This document shows, in pieces, positions 31,901 to 44,132 of a stretch of 64,000 nt of DNA. Below the pieces are notes generated by a model that ran no database searches, was not told where the DNA came from, and saw only the letters and a program-made list of their open reading frames with translations. The DNA comes from Diatrype stigma (Eukaryota > Ascomycota > Sordariomycetes > Xylariales > Diatrypaceae). Each line of letters starts with the position of its first letter. The first letter of the stretch is position 1. The stretch is taken from NCBI GenBank assembly GCA_022225965.2, contig JAKJXP020000162.1:1-64000 (forward strand), read 5' to 3'. The translations under genes were made by a program, and so were the position numbers.

Positions 31901-34900
31901 GAAAGGGTTTTATAATCTGTTTTTTTATTTTTATTACGGGCAAACCTTCGAATAATGGATTCTTTTTATAAATTATTTACCGTAATCGAATTTAAAACGG
32001 AATTTAATGCTTTATTATCGAAGGAATATTTTTTTTAAGGTTTTCGATTATTTTTTCGAAATGTTTTTTTCCGAAATTATCGGATTTTTCTTATTTCTAA
32101 ACTTAAAGGAATTATTCGATATAATCGGAAATATAATTTTCGTTATTTTAATATTTTTTATTTTGGATATAATTATTATTTTATTTTTGGTAATTTTTTT
32201 TATTTTGTTATTTTCCTTTAGTAATTATTACTTTAAAATAAAAAATTCGGGCGACGAATAAAGTTACCTGCCGCCTATTTCATATCCAGAATTATTTTCG
32301 TTATGTTTCTTTAAAAGGGTTTTAATGCGTTATTAAAAAGTTATAACTTTCGTTTCGATATGTTTTCGCTTCGTTATAAGATTTTCCGTTACGCTTAAAT
32401 TATATTGTATTATCGTTTCCGATTAAGGTATTTCGTTTTCGGATTTCGGGTTAACGAATTTAATAACGTATTATATGCTTTTATTAGCATTAGCCCCTTT
32501 ATTTGGTACCTTTTTAATAAAGCATATATTACGGGCATAAATAATAATATATTTATTCGAAACGTAAATCTTATAAATTCTTGCTTTAATATCGACGTAT
32601 TCGATTAAATATATTTTAAAAATTTATGAAACCATTTTATAATTTTATATAACCTTTTTATCGTACATATATCTAAGGAATCCCTAAGTTTTAAGAATAA
32701 ATAAATCGTTAAGCTTTTTTTATATAAAAATATCCAGGCTTCGAACTAATTTGGTTTAAGAATATTTATTACTTTTGTTATAACAAAATAAGAATATATT
32801 TACCAGCTTTATAATACATTTTTCGATATACGGCCATAAAAAATAAAGCAATCCGGCTTGATTTATCGCTAAACGGAAAGGAATAATAATAAGCTTTACC
32901 TTATTTTTTCCGTATGCGTTTTATTCCGATATATAAGGGATTGTTTTTTGTTATTATATATCCCTTTGGTTTAGAAATTCGTTTATGTTATTATTAATAC
33001 CAATAAATTCCCATTTTTTATCGGATTAAAAAATTTAAACTTTATATACGCCTTAACGTTTAGCTTCGATTATTTATTTTTGGATTAAGCGATAGATTTT
33101 TTCCTTTTTACGGGCAAATTTAATCCATTTAAAACCGATATGCTTATTAATTAATATAACGGAATATTTATATCTTATAATACCCATCGGTTTTATTTTA
33201 TATATATCGAAATATATAATTTATAAAGAACAAGTTATAGGAATAATTTATTTCTTACTTATTTGCCGCTATATTTTCGTTCGTAGGCATATTTTATAAA
33301 TTATATTCTTCGGCATCGGAAATATAAGCCCTCAAATGATATATGCTTTTTATACGTATTCGTAACTAGCATATATAAATTTCCTATATATTTAATAAAA
33401 ATTAACCGTTACGAAAGATGTTATTTATATAAATAAAAGATTAAAAACGGAAATAATTAAAATAACCTTAATATTATGCATTTATTATATATTAATAAAT
33501 TTATCGCCGGTTTTTTTATTACTTAAACGGTTTTCGTATTTATTAAAAATAATGCCGTTATTTTAAAGAATTTCCGAATTTATTAAATTATAAAGCGTAA
33601 TTAAAAAGTATTAGGCATTATTATGGATTATCTTAATAATACCTCCTATATTAATATAAACCTAATAATTTATAACGCCTATATTAACGTATTTGGCATC
33701 GCCGCCGTTCGACGATGCCATTAATTCGGGTTTATCGAGCGATTCGTATAATATAAATTACTTAAAATTTTTAAAAATATGCTTACCAATTTCCGAATCG
33801 TTTATAAATATATTTCGAATAAGTTATGATATCGTAATACTTAAGCCCGTTTTTATATTTAATATTTCCTTCGACGGTATATTCGGAAAAAAGGCAATTC
33901 CGGCTGCTGCTTAATTTTTCATTCATTTTTGCCGGCGTTCGGAATAAAGCATTTAGCACTTTTCCGAACTATCCGAATAATATTTATTATAACTTAAACA
34001 ATAAAAATAATACTTTATTTTCTTATACGTAAGGCATAGCTTGTTTTGCCTTTATCGATATTTACGAATAAATTGGAAGCTTTTTAAAATAATATTATTA
34101 TTATTTATTATTTCCGTAAATTTATCCGTTACAATTAAAAACATAAGCTTAATATTAATAAATTCAAAAACCGCTAATTAATAAACTTCCTTTTAGAATT
34201 CCTTTTATTTTAATTCGTTATAAAGGACTTTTTATTCGATTATGCGATACCATTCGAAATATCGGTTCTTAATTTTTAACATTAAAAGGAATAACTGGAA
34301 GTTTTCGAATTGTTTTATTTCGAATTGTTTTAATTTTTTCGTTTATTATACGAACAAAACGTTAAAATTCTTTAAGGTTATATTAATTTTTAAGGTTATA
34401 TTTACTTATTAAATGGCTAAGGCGTATTTATTAAATTCCGAAACCGCTAGTATTAACTTATAAATAAATGTAAAAATTTCGAACGGATTTTTTATTTCCT
34501 TTCGATTATAACCTGTATTCTTTAATTTCGATATTACCTGCCGTATAAAAAACGTTAGCAAAATACGCGCGTAAATGCATTGCTTCTTTTAAAAAAGAAC
34601 CGCCGGAAAAATATTTTTACTTTCCGGCTTAAAAACATTCGTATAATAAAAATATTTAAAGCCGTAATATTCGGCATTATCCAAAACGGACTTCTTTTAA
34701 TCCCGGAAGTTTTCTTTATTCTTAAAAAAAAGCACCTTCGAAAAGATAATAATAAAACTATTATCCATTATAGGACTTAGTAATAATTAAAGAACAATAA
34801 AGCTTTCGTTAATAGCAATTAAAACAAAATTCGATCTAATAAGAAATTAAAATATGGCGAAACTTTTATTAATAAGCAATTAAAATAATAATCGGCCCGG

Positions 34901-35730
34901 CAAAAACCGAAAAACGGCAATACCTTATTATAGCAAAACATTAAACGGCAAAGGGTTTATATTTTTTAGGCCAGTCCTTTTAATTTCCAATATTAATTCT
35001 TTTTAATTAACCTTTTTATTTATTTTTCGGCATTAATTATTACGCGATAATGGTTTATTTCGACGCGGTAAAAAATATCGAATAAGCTTTGGTACTTATT
35101 TAAAAAAAAAAGAAATTAAATTTATTAATTTTATATTAAGCGGCTTTATTTATTTGCAAATAATAAAAGCGGTTTATAAAAATTATCGTTAATAACTTAT
35201 TACTTTTTAAATTCATAAGGAAAATTTACGGATAAAGTATATTTTAATATGAATTAATTAGGTTATTAAATTATAAGAATTTTAAAAATAGGTATTTAAT
35301 TAATATTGCCTAATCGAAAATATTCTTTTTAATATAAATCGTATATAATTAATGCGATTTTGTTATAAAATTTGCTGTATTGGATAATATTTTAATTAAT
35401 ACGAATATTCGTATTTGGATATATGCAATGCCCGAATTTCAAATTATGAAATTCGTTCAAATCTAATGAGAATATAATGTATCGATTCGTATTTTCGTAA
35501 AAAATCCGTATATAAGATTAAATAATCGAATACTTAATTATTCGTATTATTTTTCGATTATAATCGACTTAAAAAACGATGGCTTCGTTTTTAGGAATTA
35601 TAAACGTATCCGTATTTAATGCGATAACTTCGCCTTTTAAAGAAATATAATTGCTTTTTAATAAATTAAATTAACAGAAAAAGATTCGAATCGTTATAAA
35701 TAAACGAAAGCATATAAGGGATTTATAATT

Positions 35731-35866
35731 TATTATAAATGCAAAGCAAAAAGCAGCTATAAAAAAAAAACTAATAATATAAATTCAAAGGAATCTAAGC
35801 AGGTAAAATGCTAAAAGGCGGTTACTTAGGTATGGGTAATGCCATTAGGGCATTAGCCACGTAACA
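35731..35866 (-). repeat. 5' LTR of the copia element (element on - strand)
   Basis: 136 bp, counterpart of 29830-29965 with the same length and many A/T-ward transitions. Confidence 0.86.
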
Positions 35867-35871
35867 TTTAT
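35867..35871. repeat. Right target-site duplication TTTAT
   Basis: Matches 29825-29829. Confidence 0.8.
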
Positions 35872-36617
35872 ACGTTATGATTATATGGCTCCTTTATTAG
35901 CAGCCGCTAAATAGTAAGTAAGTCCTAGGAGATGGCTTAGCCCGTAAGGATTATAGCCGGCGTAGCTCGCTCTAAGCGAGCGGTTAAGTAAAGGGGCACA
36001 GCACGAGCACAGTCAGGTTTATAACGTTGGAATTCTGTGAATCCTAACCCCATATAAAAACTCTTCCCTTCAGGTGGTTCTTCGGCTAGGTAACTTAGAC
36101 AACGCTCATGGCGATCGGAATGGTAAATCTTAAGTGACGAAGACAATATCACGGCCGTCATAGCAATGCAAGGAGTGATCCATTGCTTGAAAATCTCACT
36201 TGTGAAGCGGCGCCCCTATATTGCCTTTATAATACGCCCCTTATTTCCTCACTGCGCTTTTCAACGCCGACTACCTGCTTTCAATGATATAAAGCTAATA
36301 TATGCTAGTGAATAGGCTGACGGAATCAATATGTAGGTAGTCATCGTTGTCGTTCATGGATTCTTGGTTGGCTTCTCTACGAGTCAAGAGATCCCAACTA
36401 TCCGAAGCTTCTAAACTGTATCGGGATAGCCCCAATGTTTCTCATCTGAGTAGCGAATGGTTTGACCAACAGCATGAAAGCCAATGCAGGTTGTTGCTAG
36501 ACTGATACTAATTATAAACATGGCTTGTCGTTCTGTCGGATAGTCTTCTTCTAGCCGCTCAGCCCGCTCTAGTGTCCCCTACATATAACAACTTGCCGTT
36601 CCTCCTCCTGTTTCTCG
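35872..36617. other. Intergenic; perfect hairpin at 35965-35981
   Basis: Upstream of the small conserved gene. GCTCGCT-CTA-AGCGAGC forms a 7-bp stem with a 3-base loop at 35965-35981; no RNA gene context was found. No coding region is supported. Confidence 0.45.
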
Positions 36618-36698
36618 ATGGCCCTATACCGTATCGCACGATCTAAACATTCATTTCATTCTTTGAGATTTCTAGTCAATCGCCGTTTGATCAACACC

Positions 36699-37195
36699 AT
36701 GGGCGCCCCAGTTATTCTATGCGGAAAGACTGAGCAGATCGGGCGGGGAGTCGTCGCTGCTCTGAAGCCCGAATACGATGGTTCGTGCTTAGATCTTGGA
36801 TTTCGATCTCGTCGCACTCCATATTAAGATCCGCAACTGACTATCGCATAGTCATCCACTTCGTCTTGACCCCTGAGGCCGGAATAGCTCAGATTCCCGC
36901 CATCCTCAGGGGCGAGCAGCCACCGCCATCCGAGTCCACGCTGGGCAGCAAGGACTACTCAAAGACACCGATTGCTGTCATCCTTGGCGGCGCTTATGAT
37001 GACACAGACACTGAGAGAATGATGAAGGCTTCGACTGGTATCAAGCCTATTCCGTGGCTGCGACCCGATCTTTCCAAGCCTACTCCCCCGCCAGGCCCAG
37101 AGTACGGCAAGGCGATGGTCGCCCGTATCAAGGAGCTGATACCGCAACTAGAACAAGAAGGCAAAATGAATGAGGAGAAAGTTCAGTGGTATTAA
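36699..37195 (+). CDS. Small conserved fungal protein of unknown function
   Basis: Exons 36699..36780 and 36852..37195 encode 141 residues. Intron 36781..36851 (71 nt) has donor GTTCGT, branch ACTGAC and acceptor TAG; the split codon becomes GTC. The start context is CACCATGGG. The protein begins MGAPVILCGKTEQIGRGVV, a beta-strand plus loop that could suit a nucleotide-binding fold. It continues VIHFVLTPEAG, AVILGGAYDDTDTERM, IKPIPWLRPD and ends EEKVQWY. An upstream in-frame ATG at 36618 would add 27 residues rich in Arg and Ser, which could be a mitochondrial presequence, so both starts are possible. I do not know its function. It faces the alcohol oxidase gene tail-to-tail, 464 bp apart. 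Confidence 0.75.
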
Positions 37196-37659
37196 GCTGT
37201 ACCTGTGTAAGGCGTCGTTGACTTACCCAGTGTCAAAGGACGATGTGGGATGATAGAATGTGGATGGCACCTATGTAAACAGCAACATACCTAGGTGCCA
37301 TGCTGCCACATATCTTAGCTAACTTGAGGCACTGTTATATTGTCAGAAGGCAGGCATTGCTCAAGACCCAAGACCCCCTGAGAGAAGAGGGCTTCCACCC
37401 TAAACTCGTACGTCTAAACACGGCATTCATTTCACTCGGAAAAGCTGGCCATCGCGTGTTTGCTCCAAAGAGTCAGAATAACTAAACCTATGATTGCTAA
37501 GCGCCGCTTGAAATACAAAGTCGTAATAGTAGTTACATATCCCACGTTAGGAGGTGACAATCTGAGTGTTGTGTACAGAATTATCCAACCGAACGAAGCC
37601 ATTAATCATCACATCTGCGGAACAAACCCGCCCCTGTCCCATTCCACTACATATTCCCC
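37196..37659. other. Convergent 3' region
   Basis: 3' ends of the small gene (+) and the alcohol oxidase (-). No gene is seen. Confidence 0.5.
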
Positions 37660-40600
37660 TTATAGACGATGGGGCAACCTCGCTTCGCGGGGGGCGTGGT
37701 AGTCTGGCACCTTCATGTCGAGGGCCGCGCCTGAGTACCCAAGATCTTCTGCGACGAGCATCGCACACTTCTCTCCAATGAGCAGGGCGGTAGAGTACCT
37801 ATCTTCGAGTCAGCAAGCAAGTACTTGAGTAAGTCCGCAGTCCGCAGTCGGAACGCTTACGTGTTGCAGCCGACGTTGTCGGGGCAGACGCTGAGGTCAG
37901 CAACCTTCAGACCCTTGACATCATGTACGTTAAGGCGCTCGTCCAAGACGCCATGCTTGACGATGCTGTTGCCCTCCTTTGGCGCGATGGAGCAAGTCTG
38001 TTGTGGGTATCCTGTCAGCTATCTACGCTACCATTGGTTTTGAGGGGTAGAGGATGCTTACACCAAGGCAGTGCCAGGTACTCTCGACGTGGCGCCTGAC
38101 CCACTCTTCAATGGCTTCAATGTCCTTCTTGCTGTACTTGAGCTCTTCCCTGATATTGGCCTTGTTGCTGTTCAGGATGTTGGCTTCGGGCTTTTTGCTC
38201 GGTTCGGGGTTGTAGGTGCTCCAGCTTCCGTCTATATTGAGGACCATTTGTTAGTCAACGTTCACCTCAGAGCCTGAGTCACGAAAGGGAACAAGAGGTG
38301 AGGAGGTGCTCGACATACGCTGTAAGCCGGCGCTCATGTTGCCGTCGAGGGCATAGCGCTGTGTTGTTTCAAGGTCCATGTCGTTTGCGCGCGCTGGCGA
38401 GTCGTAAGGGTAAAATGGATGCATTGCCTGCACTTCGCCAGCGTAGGCATCCATTCGTCGTGCGGTCTCGCGTGACTTGATGTAGCCCCATACCATGGGT
38501 GCCATATCTCGTTCGTCGTTCATGAACCCCGGGTCGAAGTCCGGACTCTCATAGGGGTCTTTTGACTTGATATGGATAAAGCCACGGGAGAACGGGTACT
38601 CGACTGTAACAGTTCATGTTAGTAAAGCCCCTATCATGGGTACATTGGCGCATTTGAAAGGGTGAGGTCACAAAGATATGCACGGGACCTTCCCAAGCCT
38701 CTGCCCTCCTCTAGCAGGGAGTAACGTGAAGATAAACAACCAACTATGGAAATAGATTGAGTGACTTACGGAAGTGGAACATGGTGAAAAACTTCCCAGG
38801 AGGCATCAACATGTGGTCTCCAAACCAGCCAGAGATCACCGAATAGTGCATGACCGGCTTGTCGGGCTTATTCTTGAAGTAGGACTCCCATCCGGAGTTA
38901 AAGTGCGGTGTTGGCCACGACTCAAACTCCTTCAGCTCCTCAGGGGTTGGACGGATCTTCACGCCGGCCTCGATTCCATTCGTAGAGAGAGGTCCGGTGC
39001 CGCTCTGTTGCCACTCATCGAAGACCCCTGGACATTCTGTTAGCTCTCCGAAGCCATCTCATGGGTCGCATGCATGTAGTCAGTTTGGACTTACGCCGCT
39101 GAACCTCGGGCACCCCACGAATGAAATCATCGAAGCTTTCGACTTCGGGCTTCGCGCGGTATACTGAGAATGTGAGGTAGTGATCCTGGAAGTTAAGACC
39201 CACGCCGGGTAGATTGACCTTCGGCTCCACGCCTGCCGCCCTAAGCTTCTCGGGGTCGCCTGTATTCGTAATGAGTATGCGGCATGATATGAACACCAAG
39301 TGCTAAGATAACGTACCAATGCCGGACCGTTGGAGGATCAGAGGAGACGACATTGTACCGCCGGAAACGATGATCTGTTTTCGAGCCTTGAAAATACGAG
39401 GCTTCAGTTGGTTGGGGTGGAGCGGTTTGGTTGGACTATACCCAGGTTAGTGTCATAATGCCCCTATTGCTCATCATCTGTTACTTACACCGTCTGGACG
39501 GCCACAGCCCGACCATTTTCGATAATGACTTTCTCAACCTATTACGGGTTGGTGGTAAGTACGAGATCATGTGTCGCATGCCACAGAGCTTGGTTTATTA
39601 GGCTTTCGATATTAGCAACCTACCTTAGTATTGCAAGCAAGCCATAAGTTATCGTGTACAGCCCGGGTTGAGTGAACATAAGCATGGGCGCTGTCAGATC
39701 GGCGGCCGGTCTGCATCTCACGGTCAGTAAAGAACCATTAGTGTCTCAGGGCAATACGGTATCCTCACATCTCGGTTGATCCACTTCATCCAATGTTCGG
39801 CACCATGGCCGGTAGAGAGATCTTCCAAGTCGTCGACGAAGGGGATATCTTGAGATTCTGCAGCCCTCAAGAAATCATCCTTAATGGGGTAAGTGCTATA
39901 GAACATCTCAGTTAGCATGTATACGGGGGGGAGGTATGATGTCTGAGCACCTACTAATTGCCAAAGGAAACCTTGATTGGCCCCTCGAAGCCGTGAACAT
40001 CCCTATGCAAGTTAGTTTCAGTATATGGAAAGGGGTATAGAGTACTACTAACTTGTTGTGGCATGCTCGCTGGTATGTCTCATGCTTCTTCATCAAGGGA
40101 AGAAGTTCCTTTGTAGACCAACCCTTGGCCTGGAAGTCATCATAGTCCGAGGCGGAGGCACGGGTATACATCTGATCCCGCCGTTAGCCAAGAGGAATGT
40201 CATCATAGACTCTGCATGCAATGGACATACCAAGAAGTTGATTGACGAACCACCTCCCAAGATATGAGCACATGGTACGACGGCCTTTCTTCCTGAGAGC
40301 CACTTCGATGGGCGGGATTCGTAGAAAGATGCAGTCTTGGAGTCAAGCTTCATGTTACGGGGGTAAACACCAGGTCGGAACACCCAAGGGTTGTTGAGAT
40401 TGCTCTCGCCAGCCTCAATCAACAAGACCTTCAGGTTGTGGTCCAGATTGGCCAAACGACCTGCCACCACACATCCGCAACTCCCCCCACCAGCCACCTG
40501 ATTGTCATCAAGTTAGCACCCGGGTTCGACATCATCCTTGGCAAAGTTTCAACGAAATAACATTGGGGCTCATATGTGAAGGTATTCGTGACTTGGTTTC

Positions 40601-40691
40601 AATAATCTCACAACAAGCATTATACTGTATGGTTCGCTGGGCAAGGATGAGGGCTACTCACGATAATATCAAATTCCTCCGGGTAAGGCAT
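37660..40691 (-). CDS. AOX1: Alcohol (methanol) oxidase, GMC family
   Basis: Fourteen exons join in frame to 668 residues: 40691..40662, 40497..40231, 40171..40053, 40002..39955, 39895..39769, 39716..39624, 39538..39489, 39435..39317, 39259..39095, 39027..38770, 38603..38319, 38231..38062, 37997..37861, 37798..37660. All introns are GT-AG. The enzyme oxidises short primary alcohols to aldehydes with O2, releasing H2O2, in peroxisomes in known species. The FAD motif GGGSCG is at residues 13-18. Highly conserved blocks include NPWVFRPGVYPRNM, HILGGGSSINFL, MYTRASASDYDDF and HGFEGPIKVSFGNYTYP. The catalytic pair is His574 (WHCLGT) and Asn622 (DNVGCNTYSTA). Length matches known alcohol oxidases (about 663). 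The C-terminus is PHRL, a possible non-standard PTS1. Thirteen introns is a high count for an ascomycete gene. Confidence 0.92.
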
Positions 40692-43394
40692 TTTGGAAGA
40701 TCGCGTCTATTACTCCAGAATCGATACTCTAGGTTTGTACAACCTGAGGGACAGGTGAGAATGCTACTCAAACGAAGCATCGAGAGCTACTTATATTCTT
40801 CACTTGGAGTAGTGCTTTAGCCAAACATATGGCCGAGGTGAGAAAGGGGGAGTTCTTTTCGAGACGCACTCGCCGAGAGATCTCCATGACGGTCCCACAT
40901 ATAACCACCTCCATCACCGCCTCCTTTGATTTGACATCACTTGCATCGTGCAGACAAGGTCCTTCTTCGAGGTTAGCACACTATCCAACGACCCCTCATC
41001 TTTGTGACGAAGCTAGATGAAGCCAACCAATAACTGACTTCTTGACGTGTCATCTGATGTCTGTTCCTATAGCACCCCCCGCATGATGGTTGAAAGTGTT
41101 GGATGTGCGGAGGTCCACATTACAGGTGAACCAGGACGAAGCTTCCCAACGGTGGCATCTCGTATAATGACAATATGCACAATGATCGAATATGAGGTCT
41201 TTACATCAGACTGGCCAATGTTGAGAGAAATCTCAACATAACGGGATACCGCCAGATAGCCTTATCTGCATAACGTTTCCTCCTCCTTGCAGGTTTCTGA
41301 TTACACAGTTACACCCCGAGTCCAGCGTCAAATCCTTCGGCCCGGCGGCGCTCCCCATAGGTGTCAGAACAGCATGGTCAAAGCAGCATGGTCAAAACAG
41401 CAAGGGTCGTACATGCGGATTAGGAGAATGTGGGGGTGGAGAATAGCAGGTAGGATATGCGGCGGAACAGGGGTTCCCCGCATTATAGTACGCCAGTAGT
41501 ACGCTCTATAGTACGGGGTATAAACTATTATTATAACCAACCACTTGGAGCTGCATAGCCCCGATGCAGGCTCCTGTCACTCGGACCAATCGTCGGCTTG
41601 CCGTGCCCTCTACAAGAGGGGCCGTGGAGCTGACCGTCACGGAGTTGTTCGGTATGTTTTCACACCAAGACTAAATAGTCCTGGATGGAGCATGTCGTTC
41701 TGCTCATGATCCAGGGCCATCAGGACAGGAACAGTAGGTGTAGATACTTCCCCCAAGCCGTAAAGTCCTATAGAAACATTAGCGCGCTTAGAGAGTTAGG
41801 TCCTCGTGGTCCTTCGAAATCCAGGCAGAGGCGTCTATCCGTTTGAGCGATAGCAGAAAAACGAAACTGCCGGCATGTCTGGTCTGACAGCCAAGTATAG
41901 TATTGCAACACAACTTGCAGGGCTGTTGTCATTCGTGCCCATCTCCTGCGGGAGGATATGCTAGTGCTTGATCAACGCTGCAACGCCAGTCCTGCGACGT
42001 TTGCTCTCCTAGGTGCTGTTAAACGGGAAAACTCAATCCAACTGCAACCTCGTCCCCCTTTGGAAGTGAGAGGCAGGGTATGCTCCAATCTTACATGTTT
42101 AATACACAAATTGTTATCTATGGACGGGCGGATGGACGGTCGGCCGGTTCTGTGCAACCGAACCCACGCGGGATCATCACAAAATCCTGGATCGATGCCT
42201 CAATGGGCGATGCCCGGCTATACGTGTTTCGGAAAGATCGGTATGCCTAGCTTGGTGAAGGTACGCTACCGTGAAGAAACGTCACCTGACTTGGGGTCAT
42301 ATGCGCCCTGTAGAATACTTGTCAACTTTCTGTACTTCACTACCTCAAAGATTTGTTACTATGGAGCTCGCACGTACCAACAGCTTGGCTACGCAATGCA
42401 GGAGAGTGATCTCGCCAGATTTGGGGTAAATAGGCTAGAAGGTAATAAAACGTTGCGTCTGGGCCGCGTCAAGTAAGCTGTAATTATATGAGATGAGGGG
42501 TTCGGCCCCCATCAATCCAAATATTGTATAGCGAAAGCCACAGTAGCCCAGGTGACTTAACAGAGAATTCATTCTTTGGCTCCCTGTTTCCAATAGACCA
42601 GATCCATAAATTGCAATTTTTGACTGGGTGACACATGGGGTCGTCTTGCAAAGTTTTGGGGGAGTAATGTTTGCTGACTTTCTAGGTATATTCCTACTAC
42701 CAGTCGAATATTCGATCGTCTACGAGATCCAAACCAGTGGCCTGGGCCTAGTAATGGTCACGGTCAAGCAATTTGTTGTACAAAAATAGAAAATGTATCC
42801 CAGGGAATAGAAAGAGGGACTAAGCAAGCCTCTTATCACGCTGTATTCATGAGACTTGCTGCAGGTAAGACAGTAGTTCACTAGATATAGTATTGTCTAA
42901 GAGATAGATAGCATTAAAAGACCAAAATCAGCCGCTATATCGAATATCAATGGGGGGTGTTGATGTACTATGTGTCGCCAGTTACAGTGCATGAATCTTT
43001 GAAAGACTTATTTCCGTTGATCTTGGAAGATGCACTGAAAGATCCGTTCAAGCATCTACGTCTGCTCCAAGGGTGTTCCATCAATATTTCTTTTTCATAT
43101 CAGATTAGCCTGCTATGGCAAGATTAACGGCCATCAACTAAATAAAAAAGGGGTATCATGTGATCATCTGTCAACCACATCCATTTTCTCTTAACTTCTC
43201 TTCTCTTCTCGGTCCCTGAAGCCCCCCTTCATAATTTAGTAATTACTTACAAGCGAGATCTCATCCCTTGTTACTCGAATCCACACGCGAACATGGGATT
43301 TTAGAAAGCCGGCGCCTCCTTTAAACTGACCGACTAGTTCAGCCAAAGCCTTGATTGGATAAAGCCCCAGATCCCTGCTCCCTGCCTCTCTCCC
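40692..43394. other. Intergenic, 2.7 kb, no supported gene
   Basis: Holds the alcohol oxidase promoter and unassigned sequence. A short imperfect tandem repeat (AGCATGGTCAAA) lies at about 41371-41398. An ATG-started frame of 172 codons at 41958-42476 (+) has no recognised domain. A CT-rich run lies at 43188-43212. Confidence 0.5.
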
Positions 43395-44039
43395 TCAGCG
43401 ACCTTCGCACACCCAGCTATCCGCTGCATCCGGGTCGCCACCGCCGCCGCCGTCGCCCTCCACGAGCCTCAGGCCTGCGAAGTACCCGAGCTGCAGCGCC
43501 GCGCTCGTTCCGTCGCCCAGCAGCGCGGTCGGGTCTATCCCGAGGGTCGCCCCGGGGAAGACGGGGGTCCCGTCCGCTCCGACCCAGTCGCTGTGGAACT
43601 GCTTGATCGTCACGACCTGCTCCGGGGTCAGACATGCTGCCGCTGGGTCACCATCTGCGCTGCGTCTGTGTCTAGACTGGTGGTGGCGGTGGCGGCGGGG
43701 CACAGTAGGGCGTCGAAGTCGAAGTGGTAGCCGTGAGCGTCGCTGATGATACCATCTACGAGGCCGTCTTGGCCGTCACATTACGCAGTAACTTCGGCTA
43801 CGATAGCCGGGAGTAACGAAGGCTCAATGTGTTCCGGATCCGAGGCGGGATAGTTCAACAAGCCCCAGTAGATCCCTAATTAGGTAGTGCTTACAGTTTA
43901 TACCGCCGCCATAACCGCCATTCCCCGTCGTCATCATCCGCCCATTCCACGTGGTATCGGGGAGGATTTGCCGAGCTACGAATAAGTCGATTACTGGTAT
44001 GTAGCTATGCTGCCAGGCTATCATATTCTGACCCAACAT
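43395..44039 (-). pseudogene. Broken tannase/feruloyl-esterase family gene
   Basis: Conserved pieces of the family occur in the right order on the - strand but not in one frame. LPDTTWNGRMMTTGNGGYGG is at about 43964-43896. WGLLNYPASDPEHIEPSLLP and AIVAEVTA precede a stop TAA at 43783-43781 where the family has Gln. CDGQDGLVDGIISD follows, then, after a frameshift near 43655-43680, CLTPEQVVTIKQFHSDWV and LGYFAGLRLVEG. The region that should carry the nucleophile Ser motif (GCSTGG-like) is missing between the first two blocks, so a deletion of roughly 130 codons is inferred. Live relatives are secreted esterases that release phenolic acids from plant cell walls. CAA to TAA is a RIP-type change, but the rest keeps a high GC content. 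Confidence 0.75.
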
Positions 44040-44132
44040 CTTCGACGGCCCCGCGCCTCACTCATCACCTACCAACCGCATATCTACATATCACGTAGTT
44101 ACACTTGTATGTACTCGGCTACTTCTTTCACA

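Larger units (their letters stand above)
29830..35866 (-). mobile_element. Degraded Ty1/copia LTR retrotransposon, RIP-like
   Basis: The 6.0-kb AT-rich block is bounded by 136-bp LTRs (29830-29965, 35731-35866) and a 5-bp target duplication. In the - orientation the LTR starts TGTTACGT. The reverse translation of about 31.0-31.2 kb reads LLLIYINDIFIISK followed by LKDLREITKFLKYVV, which is the copia-type RT active-site region (YVDD degraded to YIND) and the KDLGE..FLGY block. With RT left of centre on the - strand, integrase would lie at about 32.5-34.5 kb and gag at the right. Stops interrupt every frame. LTR differences are almost all C/T and G/A transitions. Confidence 0.9.

Noticed and set aside
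32007..32261. Phe/Ile-rich frame that looks like a membrane protein
   Set aside because: Lies inside the AT-rich copia element, where T-rich sequence yields hydrophobic residues by composition alone.
35965..35981. Perfect 7-bp hairpin next to the copia element as a possible RNA gene or terminator
   Set aside because: No U-run, conserved RNA core or neighbouring structure. Kept only as a note in the intergenic entry.
41958..42476. ATG-started frame of 172 codons on the + strand
   Set aside because: No recognisable domain, mixed composition, no supporting splice or promoter features. Likely chance.
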